From: Mycobacterium bohemicum DSM 44277
Lineage (GTDB): Bacteria > Actinomycetota > Actinomycetes > Mycobacteriales > Mycobacteriaceae
NCBI RefSeq assembly: GCF_001053185.1
Contig: NZ_CSTD01000001.1
Coordinates: 862,333-926,332 of the forward strand
Reading direction: 5' to 3'
Length of the DNA: 64,000 nucleotides
A program made the position numbers and the translations under genes. The notes beneath the pieces were generated by a model, which saw nothing but the letters and a program-made list of their open reading frames with translations, had not been told where the DNA came from and ran no database searches. Shown piece after piece: positions 1-8,966 of this stretch; position 1 is the stretch's first letter; every line of letters starts with the position of its first letter.

Positions 1-392
1 TGCGCGACTGGGTAGGCGCATTGGTGCGCCCCCTCACCGATCACCTGGACGCGCTGGGCACCCCGAGTTGGTATGCGCGGTTCGCCGCGCAGGCGATGGC
101 CGATCCCGCCTATCGGCACGTCGTCACCAAGGACGCGCTGACCTCACCGCTGCTGGTGCGCACGATCGAGGGCATCAACCGCTGCCTGCCGGACCTGCCC
201 AGGCGGGTGCGGTCGGAACGCATCGTCATGGTCCGCAACCTGCTCATGCACACCTGCGCCGAACACGAGGCCGCGCTGGCCGAGCACGGGCCGCGGTCGC
301 GGTCGTCGTGGCCGGTCGCCGGGGAAGGACTGATCGACGCCATCGTCGGGCTGTGGCGCGCGCCCGTACACGTGGGCGCGGCAAGCCGATAA
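1..392 (+). CDS. TetR-family regulator, C-terminal part (cut by window edge)
   Basis: The reading frame is open from the first bases of the window to the TAA at 390-392, so the start lies outside. About 130 residues are visible. They are helical and fit the ligand-binding C-terminal half of a TetR-type repressor; no DNA-binding helix-turn-helix is in the window, so the family call is an inference from the style of the C-terminal domain and from position. It lies 17 nt upstream of a P450 gene on the same strand and is likely the local regulator of the P450-SDR-amidohydrolase-M24 set that follows. Confidence 0.6.
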   Translation, partial: RDWVGALVRPLTDHLDALGTPSWYARFAAQAMADPAYRHVVTKDALTSPLLVRTIEGINRCLPDLPRRVRSERIVMVRNLLMHTCAEHEAALAEHGPRSRSSWPVAGEGLIDAIVGLWRAPVHVGAASR

Positions 393-409
393 CCGACCCG
401 AGGAGCACG

Positions 410-1639
410 ATGACCGAACTGTCCGCCGAACCCGTTGCCGGCATCCCGGAGTTCCCGATGTCGCGGGCGCCGGGCTGCCCGTTCGCCCCGCCGCCAAAGG
501 TGCTGGAGCTCAACGAGACCCGGCAGCTGAGCCGGGTCCGGATCTGGGACGGCAGCACGCCCTGGCTGATCCACGGGTACGACGCCATCCGCTCGCTGTT
601 CACCGATGCGCGGGCCAGCGTCGACGACCGGCTGCCGGGCTACCCGCACTGGAACGAGGGCATGCTGGCAACCGTCCACACCCGGCCACGCTCGGTGTTC
701 ACCTCCGACGCCGAGGAGCACACCCGCTTCCGCCGCATGCTGTCAAAGCCGTTCACGTTCAAACGGGTCGAGGCGCTGCGCCCGGCGGTGCGCACGATCA
801 CCGACGACCACATCGACGCGCTGCTGGCCGGCCCCAAGCCGGGCGACATCGTCAGCACCCTGGCGCTGCCCGTCCCCTCCCTGGTGATCAGCCAACTGCT
901 CGGCGTTCCCTACGAGGACGCGGATTTCTTCCAAACCCACGCCCAGCGGGGCGTGAGCCGCTACGCCACCGCGGAGGACACGGCCCAGGGCGCCGCGTCG
1001 CTGGCGAAATACCTGGCGAACCTGGTACGGACCAAGATGCACAGCCCGTCGGAGGATCTGGTGTCCGACCTCGCCGAGCGGGTCAACGCCGACGAGCTCA
1101 GCGTGCGCGAGGCCGCGCAGCTGGCCACCGGCGTGCTGATCGCCGGCCACGAGACCACCGCCAACATGATCAGCCTGAGCGTCGCGGCGCTGCTCGACCA
1201 CCCCGACCAGCTGGCGCTGATGCGCGACGCCGACGACCCGAAGGTGATCGCCGTCGCCGTCGAGGAATTGATGCGCTACCTGAGCATCATCCAGACCGGG
1301 CAACGCCGCATCGCCATCGAGGACATCGAGGTCGGCGGCGAGACGATCCGCGCCGGCGAGGGCATCATCCTCGACGTCGCGCCGGCCAATTGGGACACCC
1401 GGCAGTTCCCCGGCCCCGACCGGCTCGACCTGGGCCGCGAGGACGGCGCGCACGTCGGCTTCGGCTACGGTCGCCACCAGTGCGTCGGACAGCAGCTGGC
1501 CCGGATGGAGTTGCAGATCGTCCTGCCCACCCTGCTGCGCCGCGTGCCGACGCTGCGGCTCGCGGTGCCGGTGGACGACTTGCCGTTCAAGCACGACGCA
1601 CTGGCCTACGGCCTGTACGAGCTGCCCGTGACATGGTGA
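410..1639 (+). CDS. Cytochrome P450
   Basis: A 409-residue haem monooxygenase that would insert oxygen into an organic substrate using electrons from a ferredoxin. The I-helix oxygen-activation motif AGHETT is at residues 245-250, the K-helix ExxR at 286-289, and the haem-binding loop [10 protein letters not shown] carries the cysteine ligand at residue 358. The ATG at 410 is preceded by GAGGAG, which decides it over longer in-frame openings. The stop overlaps the start of the next SDR gene by 7 nt, so the two are probably translationally coupled. The substrate is unknown; the neighbourhood points to hydrophobic catabolic substrates. Confidence 0.93.
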   Translation: MTELSAEPVAGIPEFPMSRAPGCPFAPPPKVLELNETRQLSRVRIWDGSTPWLIHGYDAIRSLFTDARASVDDRLPGYPHWNEGMLATVHTRPRSVFTSDAEEHTRFRRMLSKPFTFKRVEALRPAVRTITDDHIDALLAGPKPGDIVSTLALPVPSLVISQLLGVPYEDADFFQTHAQRGVSRYATAEDTAQGAASLAKYLANLVRTKMHSPSEDLVSDLAERVNADELSVREAAQLATGVLIAGHETTANMISLSVAALLDHPDQLALMRDADDPKVIAVAVEELMRYLSIIQTGQRRIAIEDIEVGGETIRAGEGIILDVAPANWDTRQFPGPDRLDLGREDGAHVGFGYGRHQCVGQQLARMELQIVLPTLLRRVPTLRLAVPVDDLPFKHDALAYGLYELPVTW

Positions 1640-2580
1640 AGCCCGACCTGAGCCTCGAAATACCCGAACTGTCCGGCAAATACGCCGTCGTCACCGGAGC
1701 CAACAGCGGTCTGGGATTCGGCCTGGCGAGGGCGCTGGCGGCCGCGGGAGCCGACGTCGCGCTGGCGGTTCGCACGAAGTCCAAGGGCGACGACGCATCC
1801 GCGGCGATCCGCCGGGAGCTGCCGTCTGCCAAGCTCGCGGTGAAGGAGTTGGACCTGGCGTCGCTGGCCGGCGTCGCGGCGCTCGCCGACGAGCTGACCG
1901 CCGAGGGCCGCCCGATCGACATCCTGGTCAACAATGCGGGCGTGATGACACCGCCGCAGCGGCTGGAGACGCGCGACGGATTCGAATTGCAGTTCGGCAC
2001 CAATCATTTGGGCCACTTCGCGCTCACCGGCCGGTTGCTGCCGCTGCTGCGCGCGGCGCCGTCCGCGCGGGTGGTGACCGTCAGCAGCCTGGCTGCGACC
2101 CAGCGCGCCCTCGATTTCCGCGACCCCAACGCGCGCGGCGCCTACCAGCCGATGCGTTCCTACGGCATGGCCAAGCTCGCGCAGCTGATGTTCGCGTTCG
2201 AACTCGACCGGCGCAGTCGCCGGGCCGGATGGGGGGTGATGTCCAACGCGGCCCATCCCGGTTTGAGCAAGACCAACCTCCTCAGCGGGGCCTCCTACGG
2301 CCGCAGCAAGCCCACCCTGCAGGCGCGGTTCACCCGCCTGACCTGGCGGCTGGTGCCGTTCGTGTGGCTGGACGTCGACGAGGGCATCAAGCCGACGCTC
2401 TACGGGGCGGTCTCACCGGACGCCGCGGGAGCCCGCTACTACGGTCCGCGCGGCTTTTACGAAACCGCCCGGGGCGGAGTCACCTTCGCCGGCGTGCCCG
2501 CCCTGGCGCGCAGCGACGCCGACCGGGCCCAGCTGTGGCGGCTTTCGGAAGAACTCACCGGTGTCCGGTGGGAGGACTAG
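1633..2580 (+). CDS. Short-chain dehydrogenase/reductase
   Basis: A 315-residue SDR of the retinol-dehydrogenase/protochlorophyllide-reductase-like type. The cofactor motif TGANSGLG starts at residue 21, NNAG at 100, and the catalytic YGMAK (Y177, K181) follows. The arginine-containing segment after the second strand suggests NADP(H) preference, but this is inference. Start ATG at 1633 overlaps the P450 stop, so the pair plausibly hydroxylates and then oxidises the same substrate. A perfect inverted repeat follows directly after its stop. Confidence 0.9.
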   Translation: MVKPDLSLEIPELSGKYAVVTGANSGLGFGLARALAAAGADVALAVRTKSKGDDASAAIRRELPSAKLAVKELDLASLAGVAALADELTAEGRPIDILVNNAGVMTPPQRLETRDGFELQFGTNHLGHFALTGRLLPLLRAAPSARVVTVSSLAATQRALDFRDPNARGAYQPMRSYGMAKLAQLMFAFELDRRSRRAGWGVMSNAAHPGLSKTNLLSGASYGRSKPTLQARFTRLTWRLVPFVWLDVDEGIKPTLYGAVSPDAAGARYYGPRGFYETARGGVTFAGVPALARSDADRAQLWRLSEELTGVRWED

Positions 2581-2598
2581 CGTCACGAGAACGTGACG
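2581..2598. repeat. Perfect inverted repeat between SDR and amidohydrolase genes
   Basis: Arms CGTCACG and CGTGACG (7 bp) with a 4-nt spacer AGAA begin directly after the SDR stop codon, 33 nt before the amidohydrolase start. In RNA this would be a compact hairpin with no U-tract. It may be an operator, an RNA-processing or attenuation hairpin, or chance in GC-rich DNA. Confidence 0.5.
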
Positions 2599-2630
2599 GC
2601 GATCGAGGTCATCGACGGAAAGGGACGCTG

Positions 2631-3797
2631 ATGCCACCCCCGACTGGAACCCTGTATCCCGACGGCGTGATCGGGGCGCCCAAGCACCGCCACGGTCGCG
2701 CCGCCGGGGCCAGCACCGGGCTGCCCGCCGGCACGGAGGTGTTCTCGGCGGACAACCACATCTCGGTGGCCGACGACATCTTCTACGAACGCTTCCCGGA
2801 CGACCTGAAGGATTACGCGCCGCGGATCTGGTACGAGGACGGCGCCTACCTGCTCGGGCGCCCAGGCCAGTCGATGGTGGTCGGCGATTTCAGCGCGGTG
2901 CTCATGCAGTACGACGACCTGGCCGGCGCGGTCAGCAACAACATCCAGGCGCGCCTGCGCGAGCTCGCCGACGACGGCGTCGACAAGGAACTGGTGTTCC
3001 CCAACGCGGTGCTGGCGCTGTTCCACTACCCCGACCGCGATCTGCGCGAGCGCATCTTCCGCATCTACAACGAGCACATCGCCGAGGTGCAGGAGCGCTC
3101 GAACGGCCACTGCTACGGCGTCGGTTTGATCAACTGGTGGGACCCGCGCGGCGCCCGGCGCACTCTGGCCGAACTCAAGTCGCTGGGGCTCAAGACATTT
3201 CTGATGCCGATCAGCCCCGGCCTGGACGACAACGGCCAGCCCATCGACTTCTCGAGCACCGCGATGAGCGCGGTGTGGGGCGAGATCGAGGACGCCGGCC
3301 TGCCCGTCGCCCATCACATCGGGGAGAGCCAGCCGAAGATCCCGAGCGAGGTCAACAGCGTCGCGGTGGCCATGATGGTCAACATCGACTCGTTCCGGGA
3401 AATGTTCTCCAAGTACGTCTTCGGCGGCATCCTGGACCGGCATCCCGGGCTGCGCGTCGGCTGGTTCGAGGGCGGGATCGCCTGGGTGCCAACGGCTTTG
3501 CAAGACGCCGAGCACGTGCTGGCCTCCTACCGGCACATGCTCAAACACCAGCCGGAACACGACATCCGGCACTACTGGGACGCGCACATGTGCGCCTCGT
3601 TCATGGTGGACGGCCTCGGCCTGCGCCAAATCGACGACATAGGGATCGACAAGGTGATGTGGTCGTCGGACTATCCACACAACGAAAGCACGTTCGGCTA
3701 CTCGGAGCGGTCGCTGGCCGCGGTGGTCGACGCCGTCGGCCCCCAGGACGCCGTCCGCGTCGTCAGCGGCAACGTCCGACACTTCCTGGGGATCTGA
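2631..3797 (+). CDS. Amidohydrolase family (amidohydrolase_2, TIM barrel)
   Basis: A 388-residue metal-dependent hydrolase or decarboxylase of the amidohydrolase-2 superfamily. Visible landmarks are the N-terminal metal motif D41-x-H43, a central HH pair at 228-229, the segment WFEGGIAWVPTAL, and the late SSDYPH with D347, which is the usual catalytic aspartate. Members act on cyclic or aromatic acids, lactones and ring-cleavage products; the substrate here is not deducible. The ATG at 2631 follows AAAGGGACGCTG. The stop TGA at 3795-3797 lies 2 nt before the next start. A second amidohydrolase of this type is at 27022-28290. Confidence 0.88.
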   Translation: MPPPTGTLYPDGVIGAPKHRHGRAAGASTGLPAGTEVFSADNHISVADDIFYERFPDDLKDYAPRIWYEDGAYLLGRPGQSMVVGDFSAVLMQYDDLAGAVSNNIQARLRELADDGVDKELVFPNAVLALFHYPDRDLRERIFRIYNEHIAEVQERSNGHCYGVGLINWWDPRGARRTLAELKSLGLKTFLMPISPGLDDNGQPIDFSSTAMSAVWGEIEDAGLPVAHHIGESQPKIPSEVNSVAVAMMVNIDSFREMFSKYVFGGILDRHPGLRVGWFEGGIAWVPTALQDAEHVLASYRHMLKHQPEHDIRHYWDAHMCASFMVDGLGLRQIDDIGIDKVMWSSDYPHNESTFGYSERSLAAVVDAVGPQDAVRVVSGNVRHFLGI

Positions 3798-3799
3798 GC

Positions 3800-5035
3800 A
3801 TGACCGGCTTACCCTCCGCCCGCGGCTCCGTTCTCGACGTTCCGGACGAGCCGGACTGGGCGCGCATGCGTTCGGAGGTCGGCGCGCGGCTGCGGACCGC
3901 GATGGCCGACCACGGCGTCGACGCGCTGATCCTGTTGATGAACGGGCATGTCGGCTACGCGACGGGCGCCAGCTGGCCGCTGGTGGACGCGGGCCTCTCG
4001 CACGTCGAACGCCCGGTGGCGGTCGTGCTGGCCGATGACGTCCACCCGCACCTGTTCATGCCGTCACGCGGGGGCGCCGAGGCCGGGGCGCCGCTGCCCG
4101 ACGACCATGTCCACGGGCCGGTGTACCTCGAGTTCGACCGGGGCGTCGCCGACTTCGCCCGCGTGCTCGCGGATTTGGTCGCGCCGGGGTCCAGCTTTGC
4201 CGTCGACGAGCTGACCGGGGCGATGCGCCGGTCCGCGGACGCCCTGTTCGGCACTGAGCCACCCGTGGACGCGGCGGTGGTGGTCGGCGCCGCGCAGCTG
4301 GTCAAGACGCGTGACGAAATCGCTTGTCTGCGAAGGGCTTGTCGCATCACCGAGCAGGCCATGGTGGACGTGCAGGCGGCGCTGAAGCCCGGGGTGCGGC
4401 AGATCGATCTGTCGGCGACCCTGGTGCGGCGGGCTTTCGAGCTCGGCGCCACCGCCAACATGCTCGAGGCCATCTGGCAGGTGATGCCCACCTCGCGCGC
4501 GTCGGGCGTGTGGACCACCCACGGCGACCTGGCCCTCCCGTTGCTGCCGACCGAACGCGCACTGGCCGCCGGCGACGTGCTCTGGACCGACATCAGCTTC
4601 AGCTATGCCGGCTACTGCTCGGATTTCGGGCGCACCTGGGTGGTGGGCGAGCCGCCCAGTCCACGCCAACAGGACCAGTTCCATCGCTGGCGGGCCATCA
4701 TGGATGCCGTGCTCGGCGTGACCAAGGCGGGTGTGACGTCCGGCGACCTCGCGCGGGCGGCGATCGCGGCCAACGGCGGACGCAAACCGTGGCTGCCGCA
4801 CTTCTATCTGGGCCACGGCATCGGCACCTACCCCGCCGAACTGCCCATGATCGGAACCGATCTCGGTGAGGAGTTCGATGACAACTTCGTCTTTGCGCCC
4901 GGCATGGTGCTGGTGCTCGAGCCGGTGGTGTGGGAGGACGGGACCGGTGGCTATCGCAGCGAGGAGATCATCGTGATCACCGAGGACGGGTTCATGCCGA
5001 TCACCGACTACCCCTACTCCCCCTATGGCGACTGA
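3800..5035 (+). CDS. M24-family metallopeptidase (Xaa-Pro peptidase/creatinase fold)
   Basis: 411 residues: an N-terminal creatinase-like domain (about 1-170) and a C-terminal pita-bread M24 domain. All five expected dinuclear-metal ligands are present: D264, D275, H339, E374 and E388, in the contexts TDISFSYAGYCSDF, GHGIGTYP, LEPVVWED and RSEEIIV. It should therefore be catalytically competent on an Xaa-Pro or amide-type substrate, which in a P450/amidohydrolase operon may not be a peptide. It overlaps the following paralogue by 11 nt. Compare the next entry, where the same positions are lost. Confidence 0.9.
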   Translation: MTGLPSARGSVLDVPDEPDWARMRSEVGARLRTAMADHGVDALILLMNGHVGYATGASWPLVDAGLSHVERPVAVVLADDVHPHLFMPSRGGAEAGAPLPDDHVHGPVYLEFDRGVADFARVLADLVAPGSSFAVDELTGAMRRSADALFGTEPPVDAAVVVGAAQLVKTRDEIACLRRACRITEQAMVDVQAALKPGVRQIDLSATLVRRAFELGATANMLEAIWQVMPTSRASGVWTTHGDLALPLLPTERALAAGDVLWTDISFSYAGYCSDFGRTWVVGEPPSPRQQDQFHRWRAIMDAVLGVTKAGVTSGDLARAAIAANGGRKPWLPHFYLGHGIGTYPAELPMIGTDLGEEFDDNFVFAPGMVLVLEPVVWEDGTGGYRSEEIIVITEDGFMPITDYPYSPYGD

Positions 5036-6146
5036 GGTTGTGCCCGACGCCCCGCGGCTGCGGGCGGGGCGTCGAGAGCGGGCGCTGGCGCAGATGCGGG
5101 CCCACGACCTGGACATGCTGGTTTTGGGGCGCCAGGCCAACATTCGGTATGTGACCGGCGCGCCGCAGCTGTGGATCGCCGGTACCCGACCGTTCGGCCC
5201 GATGTGTGTGGTGGTGGGTGGCAGCGGCGACATCTACCTCAACAGCACCGACGACGAGGGAGTTCCCGACGAGATCGGCCGCGACCACCTGTACGGGTTG
5301 GCGTGGAATCCCATGACCCTCATCGAGGTTCTGAAGAACATCGACGGGGCCGCGACGGCACGCCGGGTCGGAACCGATGCCATCACACCGACTTTCGCCC
5401 GCCTGCTGCCGGAGGCCTTCCCCAACGCCGAACTCGTCGACGGCGAGTTGGCGATGCGGGCGGCGCGGCGCATCAAGACACCCGACGAGATCGCGGCGAT
5501 GGGACCGGCTCTGCGGATCGCCGAAGGCGGGCTCGCGGCCGCGCTGGCCGCACTGCGGCCCGGGGCGCATGAGCGGGCGTTGGCCGCGGCCATGTTCGAG
5601 GCGATGACGGCGGGCGGGGTGAGCACGCCCGCCACCCAGGACGGCGCCTGGGTCACGTCGCGCGAGCGGCCGTGGCGACGGGCCGACAGCGGCGAAGTGG
5701 CGCCCGGCGACCTCGTCGCATTCGGCGCCGGCGCGCTGGCCGACGGTTACGTCGGGGAGGTGGGCCGCACGTGGCCCGCGGGTGGGGAGGCAGACGGCCC
5801 TGCCCGCCGGCTGTACGAACGCTCGGAGGCGCTCTACGGAAAGATGCTCGCCGCGTGTCGTCCCGGCGCCCACACCGACGAGCTGCTCGCGGCCTACGAC
5901 GCGGCCGGCGAGCCGCTGCCGCGCATGCCGATCGCGCACGGATTGGGCCTGGGTTTCGATCCGCCCGTGGTCTCCCCAGCGCTTTCGGCCGCCGGCGACG
6001 ACCGCCTCGAGGCCGGGATGGTGCTGGCGCTCAGCGGCTACGTGTGGGAGCAGGGTGTCGGGACGGTGTTCCGCCGCGACACCGTTCACATCACCGACGA
6101 CGGCGTGGACATCCTGACCACCGCACCGTCGTGGGGGCCCGCCTGA
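5025..6146 (+). CDS. M24-like protein lacking most metal ligands (probable pseudoenzyme)
   Basis: 373 residues with the same two-domain architecture as the gene before it. Aligned by eye on the shared GRTW, TDDG/TEDG and GHG/AHG anchors, the first metal aspartate is G234, the second is E245, the glutamate of LEP is S337, and the last glutamate is R351; only the histidine H305 is kept. A normal dinuclear site cannot be built, so hydrolase activity is unlikely. Because the gene overlaps its intact paralogue, a regulatory or structural partner in a heterodimer is the simplest guess. The ATG start at 5025 lies inside the upstream gene. Confidence 0.85.
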   Translation: MATEVVPDAPRLRAGRRERALAQMRAHDLDMLVLGRQANIRYVTGAPQLWIAGTRPFGPMCVVVGGSGDIYLNSTDDEGVPDEIGRDHLYGLAWNPMTLIEVLKNIDGAATARRVGTDAITPTFARLLPEAFPNAELVDGELAMRAARRIKTPDEIAAMGPALRIAEGGLAAALAALRPGAHERALAAAMFEAMTAGGVSTPATQDGAWVTSRERPWRRADSGEVAPGDLVAFGAGALADGYVGEVGRTWPAGGEADGPARRLYERSEALYGKMLAACRPGAHTDELLAAYDAAGEPLPRMPIAHGLGLGFDPPVVSPALSAAGDDRLEAGMVLALSGYVWEQGVGTVFRRDTVHITDDGVDILTTAPSWGPA

Positions 6147-6155
6147 CTTCGGCAC

Positions 6156-7517
6156 CTACGGGCCGTCGTCATCGTCGGGCGCCGACACCTTCTCCGGGTG
6201 GTGGAAGCTGTTGACGCGGGGCTGCCCGTAATCCAGGTGGGGCGGCGGTATCCATTCGGTGTCGCCTTCGGCGTTTTTGCGGGTGCGCCAGCCCTTTTCG
6301 GCGAGCCGGTTGTCGGGACCGCAGGCCAACGTCAGGTCGCCGATGTCGGTGCGGCGGGTGGTGATCCAACCCTGCACGTGGTGAACCTGGCTGTGGTAGG
6401 CCGGTGCGTCACAGCCGGGTTTGGTGCAGCCACGGTCTCGCGCATAGAGCACGATCCGTTGAGCCGGGGAGGCCAGCCGCTTGGTGTGATAGAGCGCAAG
6501 GGGTTTGCCGTGGTCGAAGATCGCCAGGTAGTGGTGGGCGTGGCCGGCCCAGCGGATCACGTCGGACATCGGCACCAGGGTGCCCCCGGCGGTGAGGGCC
6601 TTGCCCGCGGCGGATTCCAGATCCTGCAGCGTGGCCGTCACGACGATCGACACGGGAAGACCGTTGTGCCGGCCCAATTCGCCGGAGGCGAGCAGGCCGC
6701 GCAGTCCGGCGAGGAACCCGTCATGGTTGCGTTGGGCTTCGGACCGGTGATCGCGCCGCACGGCGTCCTCGTCGGGCGCGGCATCGACCACCGGTGTCTC
6801 GTCCTCGGGGTTGCACGCCCCGGGTGCGGCGAGCTTCGCCAGCATGGCCTCGATGGCGGCCCGCAGTTCCGGGGTGAGCAGCCCGCTGAGCCGCGACATG
6901 CCGTCGTGTTCCTGCTGTCCCAGGGTGATTCCGCGCTTGCGGGCGCGCTCGGCATCGCTGAATTCGCCGTCCGGGTTGAGCCAGTCCATGATCCGCTGGG
7001 CGTACTTGGCCAACTCGTCGGGACGATAGCCGGCGGCCTTGCCGGCCAGGTCGGCGTCGGCGGCCTGCCGGGTGAACACGTCAACGTCGGCGGGCAGGTG
7101 GGCGAAGAAATTGCGGATCACGTGCGTGTGCCCCTCACCGATGCAGCCCCCGCGCTGGGCCGCCGCGGTCGCGGCCAGCCGCGGGGCCAGCGGCTCGCCC
7201 GTGATCGCCCGCCGCGGCCCGAGATCCGCGGCCTCGCCGATGCGGCGGCCGGCGTCGGCCTTGGTGATGCGCAGCCTGTTGGCCAGCGCCGAGCGCAGCG
7301 TGCCGCCGAGTTCTTCCTCACCGGCCTGCTCCCCGAGCTGATTGATCAACGCGTGCCCGGGTGCGCGCAGGCGGCGCGCGGCGCGTTCCAGCCGCTCCAG
7401 CGCGCGCAGCCGTTCCGGCGTGGTGAACCCGTCAAAGGTCAGGGCGCACAAGCGGTCAAGGTCGGCATCGAGCGCGTCGAAGACCTCGACGATCTCCTCA
7501 CGGCTGCTCGATTCCAT
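6156..7517 (-). CDS. DUF222 / HNH-domain protein of the 13E12-repeat family
   Basis: 453 residues from ATG at 7517. An N-terminal helical DUF222 region is followed by a C-terminal HNH-type zinc module: [10 protein letters not shown], the HH of SQVHHVQGW and a late NRLAEKGW. Such proteins are multi-copy in mycobacteria, and members (REP13E12) in M. tuberculosis contain phage attachment sites. Their cellular role is poorly known. An in-frame TTG lies two codons upstream, but the ATG is favoured because TAGCAT sits exactly 6 nt before it, as in leaderless mycobacterial promoters. It converges on the M24 genes with only 9 nt between stops. Confidence 0.88.
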   Translation of the reverse strand: MESSSREEIVEVFDALDADLDRLCALTFDGFTTPERLRALERLERAARRLRAPGHALINQLGEQAGEEELGGTLRSALANRLRITKADAGRRIGEAADLGPRRAITGEPLAPRLAATAAAQRGGCIGEGHTHVIRNFFAHLPADVDVFTRQAADADLAGKAAGYRPDELAKYAQRIMDWLNPDGEFSDAERARKRGITLGQQEHDGMSRLSGLLTPELRAAIEAMLAKLAAPGACNPEDETPVVDAAPDEDAVRRDHRSEAQRNHDGFLAGLRGLLASGELGRHNGLPVSIVVTATLQDLESAAGKALTAGGTLVPMSDVIRWAGHAHHYLAIFDHGKPLALYHTKRLASPAQRIVLYARDRGCTKPGCDAPAYHSQVHHVQGWITTRRTDIGDLTLACGPDNRLAEKGWRTRKNAEGDTEWIPPPHLDYGQPRVNSFHHPEKVSAPDDDDGP

Positions 7518-7523
7518 GCCCAA

Positions 7524-7529
7524 ATGCTA
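7524..7529 (-). promoter_or_regulatory. Candidate -10 for a leaderless transcript of the 13E12 gene
   Basis: On the minus strand TAGCAT (TANNNT) is followed by six bases, TTGGGC, then the ATG at 7517. No Shine-Dalgarno sequence is visible, which fits a transcript starting at or very near the start codon. Confidence 0.45.
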
Positions 7530-7626
7530 TGACCACCCACCGACAAGAAAGCCGCAATTGTTACTGCTGAAACCACAGTGGCGCAAGGGATTACGCCAGC
7601 CACGCGCTCGAGGCGCATAACCACCC

Positions 7627-8448
7627 TTAGAACGCGAAGCGGTTGAGCACGTCGAAGTTGCGGGCGGGCGTGGCGTACACGAGCCGCCACAGCAGCCGCA
7701 CCGGCGCCGAGGGTATCCGGTCACACAGCTCGCCTACGAAGGCCCGCTGAACAAAGCGCAATCGCGGGTTCCAGCGCTCGATCTCGCGGGCATCTCGGAT
7801 CCCCCACTTGGTGATGCCCTTGCTCAACACCTTCGACAGCCGCGGCCCCATTGGAGTCGTTGTGTCGAAGGCGAGTTCGCCGTTGCCGAACCGATCCGGG
7901 ATGCGCTGCAGCAGCGCACGAACGCCCGCCTCGGTGAGATACATGAGCAATCCCTCCGCGACCACCAGCGTCGGGCGATCGGTGGGAACCTCGTCCAGCC
8001 ATTCCTCGTCGGTCACCGACGAGCCGATCATCCGGTAGCCGGGGCGATCGTCGTAGAGCTTGCGCCGCAACGCGATCACGCCCGGTTGGTCCACGTCGAA
8101 CCACTGCACCGTCTGCGGCGGACGCAGCCGCACCACGCGGGTATCCATGCCGCACCCCAGGTGTAGCACCGCGGCGTCCGGATGGCGACCCAGGAAGTCG
8201 GTGCACCAGTCGTCGAACAGCTTGGCGCGCATGGTCACCAGGTAGTGCGCGGTTGCCGGTCGCAGGGTACGGCGCATCCGCTCCCAGTCGTAGCCGATGC
8301 GCTCGATCGCCTCGGCCGCGGCGGTGTCGCCCAGAATAGCTGATGGCAAACGGCTTTCGTACGCCCGCAGGTACAGCGTGCACAGGTTGGTCCACTCCAC
8401 CGACCCCCACGGCACCTGCGTGAAGTCGATCCGGTTCGTCTCCGTCAT
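7627..8448 (-). CDS. SAM-dependent methyltransferase, leucine carboxyl methyltransferase-like
   Basis: 273 residues of the LCM/PPM1-like class that is abundant in mycobacteria. The SAM-binding motif VLHLGCGMDTR, the acidic FDVDQPGVI and a late VVAEGLLMYL are all visible. The substrate is unknown; family members methylate carboxylates or hydroxyls of polyketide- or lipid-type metabolites. The ATG at 8448 overlaps the stop of the GbsR-type regulator gene (ATGA), so the two are co-transcribed and coupled. Confidence 0.88.
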   Translation of the reverse strand: MTETNRIDFTQVPWGSVEWTNLCTLYLRAYESRLPSAILGDTAAAEAIERIGYDWERMRRTLRPATAHYLVTMRAKLFDDWCTDFLGRHPDAAVLHLGCGMDTRVVRLRPPQTVQWFDVDQPGVIALRRKLYDDRPGYRMIGSSVTDEEWLDEVPTDRPTLVVAEGLLMYLTEAGVRALLQRIPDRFGNGELAFDTTTPMGPRLSKVLSKGITKWGIRDAREIERWNPRLRFVQRAFVGELCDRIPSAPVRLLWRLVYATPARNFDVLNRFAF

Positions 8449-8915
8449 CGGTGCGTGCGTTTCGCGCGGTACTCGGCCCACATGCGCATGAACTCCTCGC
8501 GGAAGACCTCCCCGGAGAATTCGCAGAAATCGCGGAAGTCTTCCACGCGCTCGCGCTGCTCGGCACGTTCGGGCCCCAGTACCGACAGCCCGAACTCGGC
8601 GGCCTCGACACCCAGCCGCATCCGCGACGCCTGCGTGCCCAGGACGCTGGTGAAGCCGCCCGGGGTGACCTGGTAGAGGTGCCGGCGGGTCGGGCTCGGC
8701 AGCCGCTCCACCATCCCGCCGTCCTGCAGTTGGCGCGCCGTCGTGCTCACCGAGGCCTTGCTCACCGACAACACGTCGGCCAGCTCGGTCAACGACTGCT
8801 CCGGCGGATCGCAGATCAGCAGCCACCCGTACACGCGGCCCATGGTGCGGGGGCCGCCGGCAAGCTCGAAGAACAGGCCCATGCGGTCGACGAACGCGGC
8901 CTCGTCGGGCGACAT
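8445..8915 (-). CDS. GbsR/MarR-family transcriptional regulator
   Basis: 156 residues. The winged-helix region contains LTELADVLSVSKASVSTTARQL (HTH) preceded by a helix with GGPRTMGRVYGWLLI, as in GbsR-like MarR regulators, followed by a C-terminal helical dimerisation part. The ATG at 8915 has GAGGGGG about 6 nt upstream. A 33-bp imperfect palindrome centred near 8950 lies just upstream and is the natural candidate for its own operator. The partner gene is the overlapping methyltransferase. Confidence 0.87.
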   Translation of the reverse strand: MSPDEAAFVDRMGLFFELAGGPRTMGRVYGWLLICDPPEQSLTELADVLSVSKASVSTTARQLQDGGMVERLPSPTRRHLYQVTPGGFTSVLGTQASRMRLGVEAAEFGLSVLGPERAEQRERVEDFRDFCEFSGEVFREEFMRMWAEYRAKRTHR

Positions 8916-8933
8916 CAACGCCCCCTCGGCTAG

Positions 8934-8966
8934 TTCGTTAAGTACACACTGAACGTAGTTTACGAA
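8934..8966. promoter_or_regulatory. Palindrome upstream of the GbsR-type gene (candidate operator)
   Basis: Arms TTCGTTAAGTAC (8934-8945) and GTAGTTTACGAA (8955-8966) pair at 10 of 12 positions around a 9-nt spacer. It sits 19 nt upstream of the regulator ATG and runs into the last codons of the next gene upstream, so a promoter inside it would be blocked by bound protein. Confidence 0.55.

Noticed and set aside
6156..7517. Phage attachment or integration next to the 13E12 gene
   Set aside because: No integrase, direct-repeat pair or phage gene is seen; the gene alone is not evidence of a prophage.
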